A DNA stretch of 64,000 nucleotides from Corynebacterium appendicis CIP 107643 (GCF_030408415.1 NZ_CP046976.1:2084372-2148371), one strand, 5' to 3'. Numbered from the stretch's first letter, positions 1 to 8,550 are shown. Numbers and translations: made by a program. The notes: generated by a model from the letters alone, not told the origin.

Positions 1-903
1 ACGGAATCAGCCGACGACCTGAAGAAGCGTATCGACGGAGCCTTAGCCCGTCTTGGCGGCAGCCAAGACGTATCCCTCCACGGGTTCTCCACCCGTGACG
101 TGGCCATCGCCGCCCGCCGCGCGCTTCTCGACGCCAAAGATCTCACCGATTACGACTGGACCGTCATCCACTCCCCCGTCCTCCCGACACCGGTGAATGT
201 GGCGCTGGACCAGTACCTCCTCGAGGAAGTCGCAGCCGGCCGCAAGGGCCCGATCGTGCGCTTCTGGGAGTGGCAGGACAAGGCCGTCGTCTTCGGCTCC
301 TACCAGTCTTTCCAGAATGAGCTGGACCCGGAGGGCATCGAGAAGCACGGCATCGTGCCGGTGCGCCGCATCTCCGGCGGCGGGGCGATGTTCATGGAGG
401 GCGGCAACTGCGTCACTTACTCGATGTACCTGCCCGACGACATAGCCGCGGGGCTGAGCTACGTGGACAGTTACCAGTACCTGGACGCCTGGGTACTCGC
501 CGGACTTCAGTCCCTCGGCGTGAACGCCTGGTACGTGCCGATCAACGACATCACCTCCGACGGCGGCAAGATCGGCGGTGCCGCTCAGAAGCGCATTCCG
601 GGCGCAATCCTGCACCACACGACCATGAGCTACGACATCAACGCCGACAAGATGATGGACGTGCTGCGCGTGGGCAAGGTGAAGCTCGCCGACAAGGGCG
701 TGCGTTCCGCTAAGAAGCGCGTCGACCCGCTGCGCCGTCAGACGGGTGTCTCCCGCCAGGAGGTCATTCAGACGCTCATCAACACCTTCGTCTCCCGCTA
801 CCCAACCGAGGTCGGCGAACTCACCGACGCGGACATCGCCGCTGCCGAGAAGCTTGTCGACGAAAAGTTCGGCACCGACGCCTGGACCCACCGCGTGCCG
901 TAA
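1..903 (+). CDS. lplA: Lipoate-protein ligase A family protein (5' end outside window)
   Basis: The reading frame is open from the first base, so the N-terminus lies outside the window; an internal ATG at 100 is only a fallback start. Family knowledge: these enzymes attach lipoate (or octanoate) to E2 subunits and GcvH in the cytoplasm. The sequence shows the LplA/LipB hallmarks: an RRISGGGAMFMEGGN segment (about codons 121-135 of the visible frame) matching the RRxSGGGAVxH...GN loop, and a GGKIGGAAQKR segment carrying the lysine that binds the activated acyl group. The usual His after GGGA is replaced by Met/Glu (MFMEGG). About 50 residues precede the catalytic domain. It converges with the GPP34 gene 16 bp away. 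Ligase versus octanoyltransferase cannot be separated by eye. Confidence 0.8.
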   Translation, partial: TESADDLKKRIDGALARLGGSQDVSLHGFSTRDVAIAARRALLDAKDLTDYDWTVIHSPVLPTPVNVALDQYLLEEVAAGRKGPIVRFWEWQDKAVVFGSYQSFQNELDPEGIEKHGIVPVRRISGGGAMFMEGGNCVTYSMYLPDDIAAGLSYVDSYQYLDAWVLAGLQSLGVNAWYVPINDITSDGGKIGGAAQKRIPGAILHHTTMSYDINADKMMDVLRVGKVKLADKGVRSAKKRVDPLRRQTGVSRQEVIQTLINTFVSRYPTEVGELTDADIAAAEKLVDEKFGTDAWTHRVP

Positions 904-919
904 GCGGCACTCAAAAGCG

Positions 920-1597
920 CTAGCTGGACGCGGCCTCTTCCTCGACGGCCGCGGCCCGCGCAACCGCGTGAAGAACGACGTTGATCTCGCGGGCGTGGTC
1001 GAAGGTCGCACCCTCAAGCACCGCCCGGTCGATGTCGCGCACGCGGACGCGAACATCGTTGAAGGGCACTCCCTGGATCTCGTCGAGGAAGACCCGGCGC
1101 AGTTCGCCGGTGTTCTTCAGCAGCAGGATCACCATGGCTTCTTCGGGGCGCGGCTCCGCAGTGCCGTGGAAGATGTCGCGGTAGCGGTCGCGCATGGCCG
1201 CCTCGATGGTCTCGTCCTTTTCCGGGAAGCGGTGCCAGGTCAGGCCGAGGAAGCTGGCGCGTTCCTGGTCGAGCACACCTTCCTCAATGAGGCGCTGCGC
1301 GAGCGCTTCCTTGTCCGCGAATTTGCGCGAATTCAGCGCCGAGTACACCGTCTGCCCGTCCTTGGCCTCCAGGCGGGACACGCCGTGCGCCAGGGCAGGG
1401 TGGGCGGCCGCCCGCTTCGACGCCCCCGCCGCAGCGACTGCGGTGGGAGACTTGCCGTCCTCGATCGTGGCCAGACCAGTGGCGACGAGATCGCACAACA
1501 GCGCACCATTAAGGGCGACGCGCTGGTGGCTCACCCCGATCTCAAAACGGTCAGACTTGTTCGAGAGCAGGAGAAACAGTGCTTCACTAACGAGCAT
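920..1597 (-). CDS. GPP34 family phosphoprotein
   Basis: A 225-residue cytoplasmic protein that resembles the GPP34/GOLPH3 fold known from eukaryotic Golgi phosphoproteins and widespread in actinobacteria. The start reads MLVSEALFLLLSNKSDRF, the typical opening helix (family: LLAEELLLLLLDD-like), followed by a LNGALLCDLVATG segment matching the family's 'l.gAlLaDLal.G' motif, and a C-terminal RARDIDRAV-like run close to the end. In eukaryotes the family binds phosphatidylinositol-4-phosphate; the bacterial role is unknown and I do not assign one. There is no signal peptide or membrane span. It is transcribed away from the cys operon and separated from it by a strong hairpin. Confidence 0.75.
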   Translation of the reverse strand: MLVSEALFLLLSNKSDRFEIGVSHQRVALNGALLCDLVATGLATIEDGKSPTAVAAAGASKRAAAHPALAHGVSRLEAKDGQTVYSALNSRKFADKEALAQRLIEEGVLDQERASFLGLTWHRFPEKDETIEAAMRDRYRDIFHGTAEPRPEEAMVILLLKNTGELRRVFLDEIQGVPFNDVRVRVRDIDRAVLEGATFDHAREINVVLHAVARAAAVEEEAASS

Positions 1598-1647
1598 GGC
1601 AAGTGTCTTTCAGCTAGCGGATGAGTGTGGCCTAGTTTAACCCCTAT

Positions 1648-1693
1648 CCGCTTGCGCCCGCGCCTTAGCCACGAGGCGCGCGGGCACAAGCGG
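1648..1693 (-). terminator. Hairpin at the end of the cys operon
   Basis: CCGCTTG (1648-1654) pairs with CAAGCGG (1687-1693), and GC-rich inner arms GCCCGCGC / GCGCGGGC extend the stem. It lies just beyond the cysZ stop and before the GPP34 start. No clean T-run follows on the minus strand, so intrinsic termination is inferred from position and stem strength. Confidence 0.45.
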
Positions 1694-1699
1694 GGACAC

Positions 1700-2668
1700 C
1701 TACCGGTTCGCGGATACCGACGGCGACTCGGTCACCGCATCGTCTTTCCCGGATCGCCTGGCGGGACTGGCACCCTCCTTCGCAGCGGCGGCACGGGAAT
1801 TCTCGCGGGCGCGCTTCCAACCGCGGATAGCCAGGGCGACGCCGACAACGACGACTGCGACGCGGACCACCACGAGAACGGAGGCGCCGACGCCGAGGGC
1901 TTTGAGCACGACCGGCAGGTTGAGCGTGACGATCAGGGTGCCCACGACGCCGCCGAGCAAGATCGGGTTGAGGTGGGTGACCAGCCAGGCGGCCAGAGGT
2001 GCGGCGATGACGCCGCCGACGAGCAGGGCGAGAACGGCGGCCAGGTTGGCAACGAGGTCTTCCCACATCCCGATGACGAAGCCGGTGGTCGCGGCGGCGG
2101 TGACGAAGAACTCGGCGGTGTTCACGGTGCCGACAATGCGGCGCGGCTCACTACGGCCGGCGGACAGCAGGGTCGAGGTGGTCACCGGGCCCCAGCCGCC
2201 GCCACCGGTCGCGTCGATGAATCCGCCGAAAAGGCCCAGCACGCCGAGGAACGGCTTCGAGTGCGGCGAATCCGCTGCCTTGCGGCGCACAATTCCGCGG
2301 GAGAAGCGCCACACCAGGTTGATGCCGATCGCGGCGAGAATGAGGGACATGATTGGCTTGGCGGCTTCCGTCGACAGGTTCGACAGGACCGTCGCACCGA
2401 CGAACGCGCCGATTGAGCCGGGTATGCCTATCGCGGCCACCACCCGCCAATCCACGTTGCCGAATCTCCAGTGGCTGAAGCCCGACACCAGCGTCGTGCC
2501 CAACTCGGCGGTGTGCACCACGGCAGATGCCTGCGCGGGGCCGAGGCTGGCGAGCATGATCAGGATGGTGGTGGAGGTGACGCCGAAGCCCATGCCGAGG
2601 CCGCCGTCGACAAGCTGTCCGGCAAGTCCCGCGACAGCGATGAGAATGAGTGTGACCATGCGATTCAT
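1700..2668 (-). CDS. cysZ: Sulfite exporter TauE/SafE family permease, CysZ-type sulfate transporter
   Basis: A 322-residue polytopic membrane protein. The N-terminal half has the TauE/SafE signature (G-QLVDGGLGMGFGVTS, then HTAELGTT) and this is repeated in the second half (GFIDATGGGGWGPVTTS, then NTAEFFVT), giving the pseudo-twofold repeat of the family. About eight hydrophobic segments are visible, ending in a basic cytoplasmic tail of about 45 residues. In C. glutamicum the gene at the end of the same operon is called cysZ and proposed as a sulfate importer; I take the role from that position. Start ATG 2668 follows an AAAGG site and lies 3 bp after the chelatase stop, so translation is probably coupled. 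Confidence 0.85.
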   Translation of the reverse strand: MNRMVTLILIAVAGLAGQLVDGGLGMGFGVTSTTILIMLASLGPAQASAVVHTAELGTTLVSGFSHWRFGNVDWRVVAAIGIPGSIGAFVGATVLSNLSTEAAKPIMSLILAAIGINLVWRFSRGIVRRKAADSPHSKPFLGVLGLFGGFIDATGGGGWGPVTTSTLLSAGRSEPRRIVGTVNTAEFFVTAAATTGFVIGMWEDLVANLAAVLALLVGGVIAAPLAAWLVTHLNPILLGGVVGTLIVTLNLPVVLKALGVGASVLVVVRVAVVVVGVALAIRGWKRARENSRAAAAKEGASPARRSGKDDAVTESPSVSANR

Positions 2669-2671
2669 GTT

Positions 2672-3367
2672 TTAAACCTTTGCGTGTGAGAGGGATAGCG
2701 CCGAGCGGTAGCGCGCGGCGATGATGTGTGCGAGATCCGCGCCTAGCGGTGCGGAGATGGACCCGGGCCACATTCGGTGAACCCGGTCCAGCAGCAACCC
2801 CCTCGTGACAAATAGCGGTAATAAATGCGCGTTCTCGTGGGCGACGGCGGCGATGCCGTCAGCGCCGACGAGCTCGCCGTGACCAGTCGCAGGAACGGTG
2901 GTCACTTCAATGCCAGTGAGCTTTTCGACGTCCCGACCCAGCTCAATCGTCTTCGCCGCCGCCGCCTCATTGGAGGTGCCCACGGGGTAGAGGACGATAT
3001 GAGAGGCACGTGGGCCGTCGATAAGCGCGCGTGCCGCGAGGACAGCCGCGACGTCGCGCCCTTGGCCCAGGCCTTCGGCGGCGATGAGCTCGAGCCCCGT
3101 GTCCTCGGTGGCCTCGGCGATCGCCTCGGGCACGTCGTGGGTGGCGTGAAATGCCTTGGTGAACAGGGTGGGCACGACCACGGCGCGGGTGTGTCCGCGC
3201 TCGGCGAGCTGGCGCGCGGCCGCGGTGAGGTCGGGGGCGTCGAACTCGAGGTGAGCGTCGATTCCCGTCACCCCCAGCTGGCGCGCCGCCGTCTGCGTGA
3301 GCTCGCTGACTCCCGGCTGCGCGCCTGGGTGGCGCGAGCCGTGCGAGAGCGTGATCAGTGCCGTCAT
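2672..3367 (-). CDS. cysY: Sirohydrochlorin ferrochelatase, CbiX/SirB type
   Basis: A 231-residue cytoplasmic protein of the CbiX family. It opens with MTALITLSHGSRHPG, where SHGSR carries the metal-inserting His, and a second module (about residues 120-225) resembles the first, as expected for the long two-domain form. It would insert Fe2+ into sirohydrochlorin to make siroheme for the sulfite reductase CysI in the same operon. C. glutamicum has a gene in the same position (cysY). The gene sits 4 bp after cysN and 3 bp before cysZ, so it is clearly co-transcribed. Co2+ chelation is the family alternative, but the sulfur-operon context argues for iron. Confidence 0.85.
   Translation of the reverse strand: MTALITLSHGSRHPGAQPGVSELTQTAARQLGVTGIDAHLEFDAPDLTAAARQLAERGHTRAVVVPTLFTKAFHATHDVPEAIAEATEDTGLELIAAEGLGQGRDVAAVLAARALIDGPRASHIVLYPVGTSNEAAAAKTIELGRDVEKLTGIEVTTVPATGHGELVGADGIAAVAHENAHLLPLFVTRGLLLDRVHRMWPGSISAPLGADLAHIIAARYRSALSLSHAKV
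3017..3026 (+). repeat. Decamer GTCGATAAGC
   Basis: Antisense within cysY, where the gene reads Leu-Ile-Asp as CTT ATC GAC. Confidence 0.6.
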
Positions 3368-3371
3368 GTTC

Positions 3372-4697
3372 TTACCTCAACCGAGTTCCCACGAGTCCCG
3401 CGGCAAGCGTGTTTCCGCTGGCCTGGTCGATGAGCAGGAAATTGCCCACGGCGCCGCGCGCGGCGTATTCCTCCACCGGCAGCTCTTGTGCAGTCTGGAT
3501 GGTCACGTGCGCGATGTCGTTGAGGCCGAAGGACTCCGGCGCGGTGTCGTCGGAGTTGTTCTCCGGGTTGCCGTCGATGTCCAGGACGCGGTCGACGCTG
3601 GCCACGCGTGCGCGCACGAGCGAGGAACCGTAGCGGAGCTTGACAGCCTTGCCCGCGGTGACGTCCTTGTCGGTGAGCCCCACGACCGTGCCGTGGAATT
3701 CCCGGACGAACTCCGGGTAGCCGTTAGCCCCAAGTTGTGCGGCACCGCACAACAAGTCGCCGCGGGCCAGGTCGATGTCGTCGGCGAGCCTCAGCGCGAT
3801 GGAATCGCCCGCGTTCGCTGTGGTCGCGCCGTCGAGGCCGTCGGCTGTGTCAATGTGCGTGACCGTTGTGGACTTTCCGTTCGGCGCGGTGACGGTGTCG
3901 CCGACGCTGATCGCGCCGGCATTCACCGTGCCGGCATAGGCGCGGTAGTCCGTGGCGTGCTCGCGCAGGACGTACTGGATATTGAAGCGGAACGGAAGGT
4001 CCAGCGCGCGACCGGAGTGCACCGGGATGGTCTCCAGCAGCTCGAGCACGCTCGGGCCCTCATACCACGGGGTCGCCTCGGAGCGCTCCGCGACGTTGTC
4101 GCCCTTCAGCGCCGAGATCGGCACGGCGTGCGGCTCGGCGATGCCGAGTGCCGTGGCGCGCTGCTCGAATTCGGTGCGGATGCCCTCGAAGACTTCTCCG
4201 GAGTAGTCCACCAGGTCGATCTTGTTCACGGCCAGGATGACCGTCTTCACCCCGAGCAGGCTCGCCACAGTGAGGTGGCGGACGGTCTGGGGCTTGATGC
4301 CGTTGCGGGCGTCGACAAGCAAGACGACGACCTGGGAGGTGGACATGCCCGTGACTGTGTTGCGCGTGTACTGCTCGTGGCCAGGGGTGTCGGCGAGGAT
4401 GAACGTGCGCTTGTCGGTGGCGAAGTAGCGGTAGGCGACATCGATGGTGATGCCCTGCTCGCGCTCGGCGCGCAGGCCGTCGACAAGCAGCGACAGGTCG
4501 AGGCCCTCAAAGCCGCGGTCGGCGGACGTGCGCTCGACGCTGGCCATTTGGTCGGCGAGCACCGACTTCGTGTCGTGCAGCAGGCGGCCGACAAAGGTGG
4601 ACTTGCCGTCGTCGACGGAGCCGGCAGTGCACAGGCGCAGCGTGGCGCGGTCCGACAGGACGCCGGTGGCGGTGGCGGTAGTTGTGGGTGCGCTCAT
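3372..4697 (-). CDS. cysN: Sulfate adenylyltransferase large subunit (GTPase)
   Basis: The 441-residue GTPase subunit of ATP sulfurylase, which with CysD makes adenosine 5'-phosphosulfate (APS) from sulfate and ATP. Visible GTPase boxes: P-loop GSVDDGKST (about residues 27-35), DTPGHEQ (G3) and NKIDLVD (G4); two beta-barrel domains follow, as in EF-Tu relatives. There is no fused APS-kinase (CysC) domain, which agrees with the APS-type CysH in this operon. The start codon overlaps the cysD stop by one base (TGATG), a translational-coupling arrangement suited to a 1:1 CysD-CysN complex. Confidence 0.95.
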   Translation of the reverse strand: MSAPTTTATATGVLSDRATLRLCTAGSVDDGKSTFVGRLLHDTKSVLADQMASVERTSADRGFEGLDLSLLVDGLRAEREQGITIDVAYRYFATDKRTFILADTPGHEQYTRNTVTGMSTSQVVVLLVDARNGIKPQTVRHLTVASLLGVKTVILAVNKIDLVDYSGEVFEGIRTEFEQRATALGIAEPHAVPISALKGDNVAERSEATPWYEGPSVLELLETIPVHSGRALDLPFRFNIQYVLREHATDYRAYAGTVNAGAISVGDTVTAPNGKSTTVTHIDTADGLDGATTANAGDSIALRLADDIDLARGDLLCGAAQLGANGYPEFVREFHGTVVGLTDKDVTAGKAVKLRYGSSLVRARVASVDRVLDIDGNPENNSDDTAPESFGLNDIAHVTIQTAQELPVEEYAARGAVGNFLLIDQASGNTLAAGLVGTRLR

Positions 4698-5659
4698 CAG
4701 AAGTAGCCCTCCTTCTTGCGGTCCTCCATGGCGGACTCGGACAGACGGTCGTCGGCGCGGGTGGCGCCGCGCTCGGTCAAGGTGGAGGTGGCAAGCTCAG
4801 CGAGCACCTCGTCGATGGTGGTGGCGTCGGATTCCACGGCGCCGGTGCAGGACATGTCGCCCACGGTGCGGTAGCGCACGCGGCGGGTCTCGATCTCCTC
4901 GCCCTCTCGCGGGCCGCCCCAGTCGCCGGCGGTCAGCCACATGCCGTCGCGGTTGAACACCTCGCGGTCGTGCGCGAAGTAGATGGCGGGCAGCTCGATA
5001 TTGCGGGCGCCGATGTACTCCCACACGTCCGACTCAGTCCAGTTGGAGATGGGGAAGACGCGGATATTCTCGCCCGGCAGCTTCTCACCATTGTAGAGGT
5101 CCCACAGCTCAGGACGCTGACGGCGCGGGTCCCAGCCGCCGAAGGAATCGCGGACGGAGAAGACGCGCTCCTTGGCGCGGGCACGCTCCTCGTCGCGGCG
5201 GGCACCGCCCAGCACTGCGTCGTAGCCGACCTCGGCGATGGTCTCCACCAGCGGGACGGTCTGCAGCGGGTTACGGGTGCCGTCGGGGCGCTCCACCAGG
5301 TCGCCCCGGTCGATCCAGTCCTGGACGTGCGCGATGCGCAGGCGTGCACCGGTCTTTTCCACGAGGTTGTCGCGGAACTCGATCACCTCGGGGAAGTTGT
5401 GGCCGGTGTCCACGTGCAGCAGTTCGATCGGCGGCGCGGCCGGGGCGAAAGCGCGGCGGACCAGCTCGTAGACCACGCACGAGTCCTTGCCGGAGGAGAA
5501 CAGCAGGCCGATTTTGTCGAACTGGCCCGCGACCTCGCGGATGATGTGGATGGACTCGTTCTCCAGCTCCCGCAGGTGCGGAGAGAGTGCCTGTTCCGTA
5601 TTCGTCATGTCTGTCGTTGTCCCTGTTCCTGTCTTGTCCTCTACCTGTGTGCCGCTCAT
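4697..5659 (-). CDS. cysD: Sulfate adenylyltransferase small subunit
   Basis: The catalytic subunit of ATP sulfurylase. Conserved blocks are easy to see: LLFSSGKDSCVV (the PP-motif SGGKDS, with Ser in place of the second position), HVDTGHNFPEV, GGARRDEE, FPISNWTE and the C-terminal RLSESAMEDRKKEGYF. It works with CysN in the cytoplasm. I chose ATG 5659 because it overlaps the cysH stop as ATGA, like other junctions in this operon; ATG 5608 (303 residues) starts closer to the conserved region, at MTNTEQALSPHL, and is an equally serious candidate. Neither has a strong ribosome-binding site. The extra leader would be a Thr/Gly-rich 17 residues. Confidence 0.93.
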   Translation of the reverse strand: MSGTQVEDKTGTGTTTDMTNTEQALSPHLRELENESIHIIREVAGQFDKIGLLFSSGKDSCVVYELVRRAFAPAAPPIELLHVDTGHNFPEVIEFRDNLVEKTGARLRIAHVQDWIDRGDLVERPDGTRNPLQTVPLVETIAEVGYDAVLGGARRDEERARAKERVFSVRDSFGGWDPRRQRPELWDLYNGEKLPGENIRVFPISNWTESDVWEYIGARNIELPAIYFAHDREVFNRDGMWLTAGDWGGPREGEEIETRRVRYRTVGDMSCTGAVESDATTIDEVLAELATSTLTERGATRADDRLSESAMEDRKKEGYF

Positions 5660-6435
5660 CCGTGCAGGCCGCACTCCGTCTTGGAGCTGAACGCCCACCG
5701 CCCGGCGCGGGGGTCCTCACCCTCGGCGACCGGTAGGGTGCAGGTCGCGCAGCCGATTGAGGGGTAGCCCTGCTTGGTCAGCGGGTGGATGATGAGCTCC
5801 TTGCGGTCGATGTAGCTGTCCGTGTCCTCCAACGACCACGTGACCAGCGGGGAGATCTTCAGCCGGCCGGTCGCATCCAGCGACAACGCCGGAGCCTCCA
5901 CGCGCGTCGGGCCGTCCGCGCGGCGCAGTCCGGTCACCCAGCCGGCGTACGGCGACAGGTGTACAGCCAGCGGCTCGACCTTGCGCATCCGGCAGCACGC
6001 CGTCGGGTTCGTGCGGTACAGCGCGCGGCCGTAAACACGGTCCTGCTCCTCGCGCGACAGGATCGCCTTCGCGCGCACGAGCTTCTGGTCCGGGTAGCGC
6101 TTCTCCACCTTGTCGGCCACCTCGAGGGTCTCGTCGAAGTGGTACTCGGTGTCGAGGAAGAGAAAGTCTGCGTTCGGCAGGAAGTCCTTAGCCAGCTCCG
6201 CCAGCACCGTGTTCTCCATGCTCAGCGTCACCGCCAGCTTCCCCGGCGCGTACTCGTGGGCCCACTCGAGAATCTCTTGCGCGGAGGCGTTGTAGAGTTT
6301 GTCGGCCCAGTCGTCGACAAGTTGTGCATTCTGTGCGGCGACGTCCGCGCTCAGCGGTTCCGTCTCCTTCGGCCCCTCCGGACTGATCTCTGGGTCGCGC
6401 ACGTTTGTGCTCGGCCGATTCAAAAAGTCGACCAT
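5656..6435 (-). CDS. cysH: Adenylyl-sulfate (APS) reductase, CysH family
   Basis: A 259-residue thioredoxin-dependent reductase that turns activated sulfate into sulfite. Visible motifs: AVTLSMENTVLAEL (PP-loop region), LDTEYHFDETLE, a Cys-Cys pair in TACCRMRKVEPL, a CATC pair near residue 225, and the catalytic C-terminal ECGLHG. The CC...CxxC set is the known ligand pattern of [4Fe-4S] APS reductases and is absent from PAPS reductases, so the substrate is inferred to be APS. This fits the lack of an APS kinase here. ATG 6435 overlaps the cysX stop (TAATG). Confidence 0.93.
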   Translation of the reverse strand: MVDFLNRPSTNVRDPEISPEGPKETEPLSADVAAQNAQLVDDWADKLYNASAQEILEWAHEYAPGKLAVTLSMENTVLAELAKDFLPNADFLFLDTEYHFDETLEVADKVEKRYPDQKLVRAKAILSREEQDRVYGRALYRTNPTACCRMRKVEPLAVHLSPYAGWVTGLRRADGPTRVEAPALSLDATGRLKISPLVTWSLEDTDSYIDRKELIIHPLTKQGYPSIGCATCTLPVAEGEDPRAGRWAFSSKTECGLHG

Positions 6436-6692
6436 TATTTCTCCTTCCTCAACACCGCGTCGTGCCCGTGGCGCGCGAGCGATTCCTGCATTGCCTGTTC
6501 CGTGGATTTCGCTGGCAGAGGCGCCGTTTCCGGATCGTCCTGCCCGTGGAACTTCACCTCGAAGATACGGAGGCATTCGGTGCATTTCCACGCGAAATCG
6601 GTTGTCTCGTCGGGGAAGAGCCCTTCGCCCGCGCAGTACGGGCAGAAAGTGGGGAAATTGCGGTTCGCGTTCGGTTCGCGCCGAAAGCTCAT
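6435..6692 (-). CDS. cysX: CysX, small Cys-pair electron-transfer/zinc-ribbon protein
   Basis: An 85-residue protein with two knuckles, CPYC (about residues 17-20) and CTEC (about 37-40), spaced like a rubredoxin or zinc ribbon. In C. glutamicum the cysX product is described as ferredoxin-like and thought to serve sulfite reduction; four cysteines in two CxxC pairs would support either one Fe or one Zn, so the redox role is inferred. ATG 6692 has a GGAGG site and overlaps the cysI stop as ATGA. The C-terminal half is charged with no recognisable motif. Confidence 0.85.
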   Translation of the reverse strand: MSFRREPNANRNFPTFCPYCAGEGLFPDETTDFAWKCTECLRIFEVKFHGQDDPETAPLPAKSTEQAMQESLARHGHDAVLRKEK

Positions 6693-8365
6693 CGCAGAGC
6701 CTCCTCGTCCGCGCGCGCGACCCACGTGCGGAAGGTCTCGTCCCCGTCGCGCTGGTCCACGTAGTTTTGAACGACGCGCGTGACATAGTCCGTCAGCTCC
6801 GTCGACAGCACCTTGTGTCCGCGCAGCTTACGGCCGAAATTCGCGCCCTCACCGATCGTGCCGCCGAGGTGCACCTGGAAGCCCTCAACCTTCTCGCCGT
6901 TACCGTTGTCGACCATCTGGCCCTTCAGCCCGATATCGGACACCTGGTGGCGCGCGCACGCATTCGGGCAACCGTTCAACGAGATCGTGATCGGGCTGTC
7001 CAGATCGCCGAAGCGCTCCTCCAGCTCGTCCGCGAGCTCGATCGCGCGCGATTTCGTGGTCACATGCGCGAGCTTGCAGTACTCCAATCCCGTGCACGAC
7101 AACAAGCCGCGGCGGAACTCGCTCGGCTTCGAGTACAAGCCCATTTCTTCGAGGTCGCTTTGCAGCTTATCGACATCCCCCTGCTCCACCCCGAGCAGCA
7201 GCACCTCCTTGAACGGTGTGAAACGCAGATCGGTCACGCCGTACCTCTCCGCTAGGTCCGCCAGAGCGATGAGCTGTTCGCCGGACATGTGGCCCAGGGT
7301 CGGCTTGACGCCGATATAGGCGTTGCCGTCCTTCTGCTCGTGCACGCCGATGTGGTCGCGGTCGACAAGGTTACTCGGCGCGTGCGGGCCGTCCGGGAGC
7401 TTGTAGCCCAGGTACTCGTCCTCGAGCACCTGACGGAACTTCTCCACACCCCACTGGGCCACCAAGAACTTCAGCCGCGCACGGTTGCGCAGGCGGCGGT
7501 AACCGTAGTCGCGGAAAATGCGCACCACATTCGCCCACACCTCCGGCACCTGCTCCAGAGCCACGAAAGCGCCGAGGGACCGCGCCAGCATCGGGTTCGT
7601 GGACAACCCGCCGCCGACGTAGCACTCGAAGCCCGGGCCGAGCTCCGGGTGCTCCACGCCGATGAAGGCCAAGTCGTTGATCTCGTGGACGACGTCCTGG
7701 CGGGCGTTACCCGAAATCGCCGTCTTGAACTTGCGGGGCAAGTTCTGGAACTCGTCGTCGGTGACGATCTTCTGGATTTCCCGAATCGCCGGTGTCGCAT
7801 CCACAATCTCGTCTTTGGCGATGCCCGCCACCGGCGACCCCAGCACCACACGCGGCACGTCGCCGCATGCATCCCAGGTGTTCAAACCGTTGTCCTCGAG
7901 CTTCTCCCAAATCGACGGGACATCCTCGATGCGCACCCAGTGCAGCTGGATATTCTGCCGGTCCGTCAAGTCCACCGTGGACCGCGCGTAGTCGCGGGAG
8001 ATTTCGCCCACGGCGCGGGCTTGGGCGGTGGAGCAGATGCCGCCATCGAAACGAATGCGCATCATGAAGTACTTGTCCTCCAAGACGCTGTTGTCCTCGC
8101 CCGTGAATTCTCCGCCGAGATTCTGCTTGCGCTGGGTGTACAAGCCGAGCCACTTGAAGCGCGGGTACAGGTCCTCGCGGTCAATCGAGTCAAAGCCGCC
8201 CTTGGAGTAGGTGTCGATGACGCGCTGCTTCACGTCCAGCACCCGCGATTCCTGCTTGATCTCCTCGTCATGGTTGAGAGGTGCCGTGCCGTCGATCTTC
8301 CACTGCCCCTCCGGTTTGGGCTTGCGGGACGGGCGCTTGCGCGCCGTTGTCGTGGTAGCTGCCAT
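6689..8365 (-). CDS. cysI: Ferredoxin-dependent assimilatory sulfite reductase
   Basis: A 558-residue siroheme/[4Fe-4S] enzyme reducing sulfite to sulfide in the cytoplasm. Cluster ligands are visible as CTGLEYC (CX5C) and GCPNAC (CX3C) in the second half, with the sulfite/nitrite reductase half-domain DRQNIQLHWVRIED near residue 140. I start at ATG 8365, preceded by GAGGAGG at good spacing; an upstream in-frame ATG (8434) would add 23 residues that look unlike the family. It is the first gene of the overlapping cysIXHDNYZ operon and diverges from the fpr2-like gene. Possible McbR-type operators lie upstream. Confidence 0.95.
   Translation of the reverse strand: MAATTTTARKRPSRKPKPEGQWKIDGTAPLNHDEEIKQESRVLDVKQRVIDTYSKGGFDSIDREDLYPRFKWLGLYTQRKQNLGGEFTGEDNSVLEDKYFMMRIRFDGGICSTAQARAVGEISRDYARSTVDLTDRQNIQLHWVRIEDVPSIWEKLEDNGLNTWDACGDVPRVVLGSPVAGIAKDEIVDATPAIREIQKIVTDDEFQNLPRKFKTAISGNARQDVVHEINDLAFIGVEHPELGPGFECYVGGGLSTNPMLARSLGAFVALEQVPEVWANVVRIFRDYGYRRLRNRARLKFLVAQWGVEKFRQVLEDEYLGYKLPDGPHAPSNLVDRDHIGVHEQKDGNAYIGVKPTLGHMSGEQLIALADLAERYGVTDLRFTPFKEVLLLGVEQGDVDKLQSDLEEMGLYSKPSEFRRGLLSCTGLEYCKLAHVTTKSRAIELADELEERFGDLDSPITISLNGCPNACARHQVSDIGLKGQMVDNGNGEKVEGFQVHLGGTIGEGANFGRKLRGHKVLSTELTDYVTRVVQNYVDQRDGDETFRTWVARADEEALR
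7165..7174 (-). repeat. Decamer GTCGATAAGC
   Basis: Within cysI, read as Val-Asp-Lys with GAT for Asp. The only perfect copy preceded by T instead of C. Confidence 0.6.
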
Positions 8366-8410
8366 GCCGCCTCCTCTGGTCGTTCTTCCGGCCCAGCACG
8401 GGCCTCCATG

Positions 8411-8426
8411 CGAACCGATCGGTCTA
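8411..8426 (-). promoter_or_regulatory. Weak McbR-like box near the cysI promoter
   Basis: CGAAC-N6-GTCTA against the known C. glutamicum McbR consensus TAGAC-N6-GTCTA: the right half is perfect, the left half matches 2 of 5. It lies just downstream of a TACGAT element (8438-8433, minus strand). Confidence 0.35.
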
Positions 8427-8432
8427 CCCGAC

Positions 8433-8438
8433 ATCGTA
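8433..8438 (-). promoter_or_regulatory. Candidate -10 element (TACGAT) for the cys operon
   Basis: TACGAT on the minus strand fits TANNNT and leaves a 5' leader of about 60 bases before cysI. No convincing -35 element was found. Confidence 0.35.
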
Positions 8439-8465
8439 GCCGTTCGAGTTGTGGAGAACGCTACA

Positions 8466-8481
8466 CATACCGCTCGGTCTG
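8466..8481 (-). promoter_or_regulatory. Weak McbR-like box upstream of the cysI promoter
   Basis: CATAC-N6-GTCTG, 7 of 10 consensus positions, located about 30-45 bases upstream of the proposed cysI -10. It shares the inner CCGxTCGG core with the box at 8411. Confidence 0.3.
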
Positions 8482-8550
8482 AACCACCTGGCTACCCCCA
8501 TTTTCTATCTTGCCCTGCAGCTTGATCTGAATGTAATTGGTCCTGAACCC

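Noticed and set aside
43..1056. A 337-codon minus-strand frame over lplA
   Set aside because: Antisense to a clear lipoate-ligase frame, with no family motifs or ribosome site.
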